From Pseudomonadota bacterium (lineage in GTDB: Bacteria > Pseudomonadota > Alphaproteobacteria > Caulobacterales > Aquidulcibacteraceae): a stretch of DNA of 5,562 nucleotides. Below the pieces are notes generated by a model that worked only from the letters and a program-made list of their open reading frames with translations, did not search any database and was not told where the DNA came from. The DNA lies in contig JAEWNX010000022.1 in NCBI GenBank assembly GCA_023461135.1, forward strand, positions 1-5,562. The letters are read 5' to 3'. Positions within the stretch are counted from its first letter, which is position 1. The number at the start of each line of letters is the position of its first letter. Shown here piece after piece: positions 4,793 through 5,562 of the stretch. Made by a program: the position numbers and the translations under genes.

Positions 4793-5266
4793 ATGGACAA
4801 TTCCAATGGTGCGCCCGGCGCCGCCACGACGCCGGCAGAGTCAGCGCGTCGCATCAAGGAAGCGGCGTCGCACGTCATCGAACGCGGCCGTGAAGCGGCG
4901 ATGTCGAAGGTGACTGAAGGCGCCGATCGCGCCCGTACGTCCGCGGAAAACACGACGAGCGCGCTGCGCCGGGCCGCCGGCGACATCGAGCAAGACACCC
5001 CGCTTCTGGGCGCCGGTCTTCGCCGCGCCGCCGATTGGCTGGAGCAAGCGAGCGGCCATCTCGGCCAAGGCGATCTCAACCAGGTCGTCGACAACCTCAA
5101 CACTTTCGCCCGCCGTCAGCCGGCGCTCTTCCTCGGCGCGAGCCTTGCGGCCGGTTTCCTGATCGCCCGCCTCGGCAAGACCGCCATGGAAGGCGCGCGC
5201 GAGCAAGGCTTGCCGGACGGCGAATACAACCCGGGCCTCACCACGGACGGCACGCCAGGACTCTGA
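4793..5266 (+). CDS. small stress-type helical protein with C-terminal membrane anchor (DUF883-like layout)
   Basis: From ATG 4793 the protein has 157 residues. Residues 1-15 are a flexible Ala/Gly/Thr-rich start. Residues 16-105 are charged, Ala-rich and predicted helical or coiled coil (A-R-R-I-K-E-A-A, G-A-D-R-A-R-T-S, L-R-R-A-A-D-W-L-E-Q-A). A single hydrophobic segment follows at about 110-125, in the context A-R-R-Q-P-A-L-F-L-G...G-F-L-I-A-R-L. The last 30 residues are hydrophilic and Gly/Pro-rich. This layout, with an R-R-x-P-x-x-F-L-G segment before a membrane helix, is typical of alphaproteobacterial proteins annotated as DUF883-like, CsbD-associated or nutrient-deprivation-induced; I recognise the style, not a firm family. 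An EcfG-type promoter directly upstream suggests induction by general stress. The downstream holin-superfamily gene starts three bases after the stop, so the two are an operon. Function is probably envelope-associated but unproven. Confidence 0.85.
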   Translation: MDNSNGAPGAATTPAESARRIKEAASHVIERGREAAMSKVTEGADRARTSAENTTSALRRAAGDIEQDTPLLGAGLRRAADWLEQASGHLGQGDLNQVVDNLNTFARRQPALFLGASLAAGFLIARLGKTAMEGAREQGLPDGEYNPGLTTDGTPGL

Positions 5267-5269
5267 GCC

Positions 5270-5562
5270 ATGCAAACCGATCGCTCGCTCGCCGACCTCA
5301 CCAAGGATCTTGCGGCCAACGCCGGCGACCTTTTCCGCAATGAAGTGCGCCTGGCGCGCGCCGAAGCGGTGGAGTCCGTCAAAGGCATGGGCGCGGGGCT
5401 TGTCCGCGCGGCCCTCGGCGTGGCGCTCGCGGGCGCTGCGCTCACGCTCGGCCTCTTCGCGCTCGCTTATGCGCTGGGCGAGGTGATGCCGATGTGGGCC
5501 GGGGCGCTGATCGGGGCGGCGATCGGCGGGGCGATCGCCTACTGGCTCGTGAAGTCAGGCAT
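5270..5562 (+). CDS. phage holin superfamily III (PF07332-like) membrane protein, cut by the window end
   Basis: The first 97 residues are present and no stop is reached. An N-terminal amphipathic helix (S-L-A-D-L-T-K-D-L, then L-F-R-N-E-V-R-L-A-R-A-E, about 6-34) precedes two hydrophobic helices at roughly 43-68 and 72-93, separated by G-E-V-M-P-M-W. The E-x-x-L-A-x-A-E motif followed by a two-helix hairpin is the hallmark of the chromosomal 'phage holin family protein' group (PF07332). Despite the name, these are not usually in prophages, and nothing here suggests one. In alphaproteobacteria the gene is often followed by a DUF3618 gene, which would be expected just beyond the window (from memory). 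The ATG follows the upstream stop by three bases; AGGA at 5257-5260 is a modest ribosome binding site. Co-transcription from the EcfG-type promoter at 4740 is likely. Confidence 0.85.
   Translation, partial: MQTDRSLADLTKDLAANAGDLFRNEVRLARAEAVESVKGMGAGLVRAALGVALAGAALTLGLFALAYALGEVMPMWAGALIGAAIGGAIAYWLVKSG

Noticed and set aside
5270..5562. Prophage or lysis cassette suggested by the holin-family match
   Set aside because: No lysin, integrase or structural phage genes are visible, and PF07332-type proteins are mostly chromosomal.

Overview
The window is GC-rich DNA that fits an alphaproteobacterium, plausibly from the Caulobacterales or a related oligotrophic group. Four things point there: the codon use, a dispersed palindromic repeat with GTCATCCCGG ends, an EcfG-type (general stress sigma factor) promoter GGAAC-N16-CGTT, and the small-protein/holin-family gene pair behind it. 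The taxonomic call is inference. I see no RNA genes, CRISPR array, insertion sequence or phage module.

Layout. Positions 1-93 are intergenic and hold a near-tandem 13/14-nt repeat and a good ribosome binding site. Next come an exported, probably lipid-anchored SAM-methyltransferase-fold protein (94-873, +) and a cloverleaf-like palindromic repeat (881-983). They are followed by the NAD(H) pyrophosphatase/decapping enzyme NudC (998-1909, +). Convergent to nudC, and sharing its stop codon palindrome, is a zinc-type cation diffusion facilitator with a His-rich N-terminus (1906-2814, -). A 91-bp divergent spacer then leads to a D-amino-acid-oxidase-family flavoprotein (2906-4033, +). Exactly abutting its stop is a convergent gene for a secreted protein made of two Cys-containing repeats (4034-4519, -). 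A 273-bp regulatory spacer (4520-4792) holds inverted repeats and the EcfG-type promoter. It drives a small membrane-anchored helical protein (4793-5266, +) and a phage-holin-superfamily III (PF07332-like) membrane protein (5270 to the window end, +, cut off).

The most unusual item is the flavoprotein at 2906-4033. The segment that closes a normal D-amino acid oxidase (the R-P-x-R-P substrate arginine motif and the HNYGHGG FAD/active-site signature) lies at its N-terminus, before the GxGxxG Rossmann motif. The chain then ends where a normal oxidase would begin that segment. This is a circular permutation of the D-amino acid oxidase fold, placed behind a Tat-like signal with a possible lipobox. 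I believe similar proteins exist in other alphaproteobacteria, but I cannot confirm that here.

The genes do not form one pathway. The window is mainly housekeeping and envelope functions: two exported enzymes, a metal exporter, a secreted Cys-repeat protein, an NAD-metabolising Nudix enzyme, and a stress-induced membrane-protein operon on the right.
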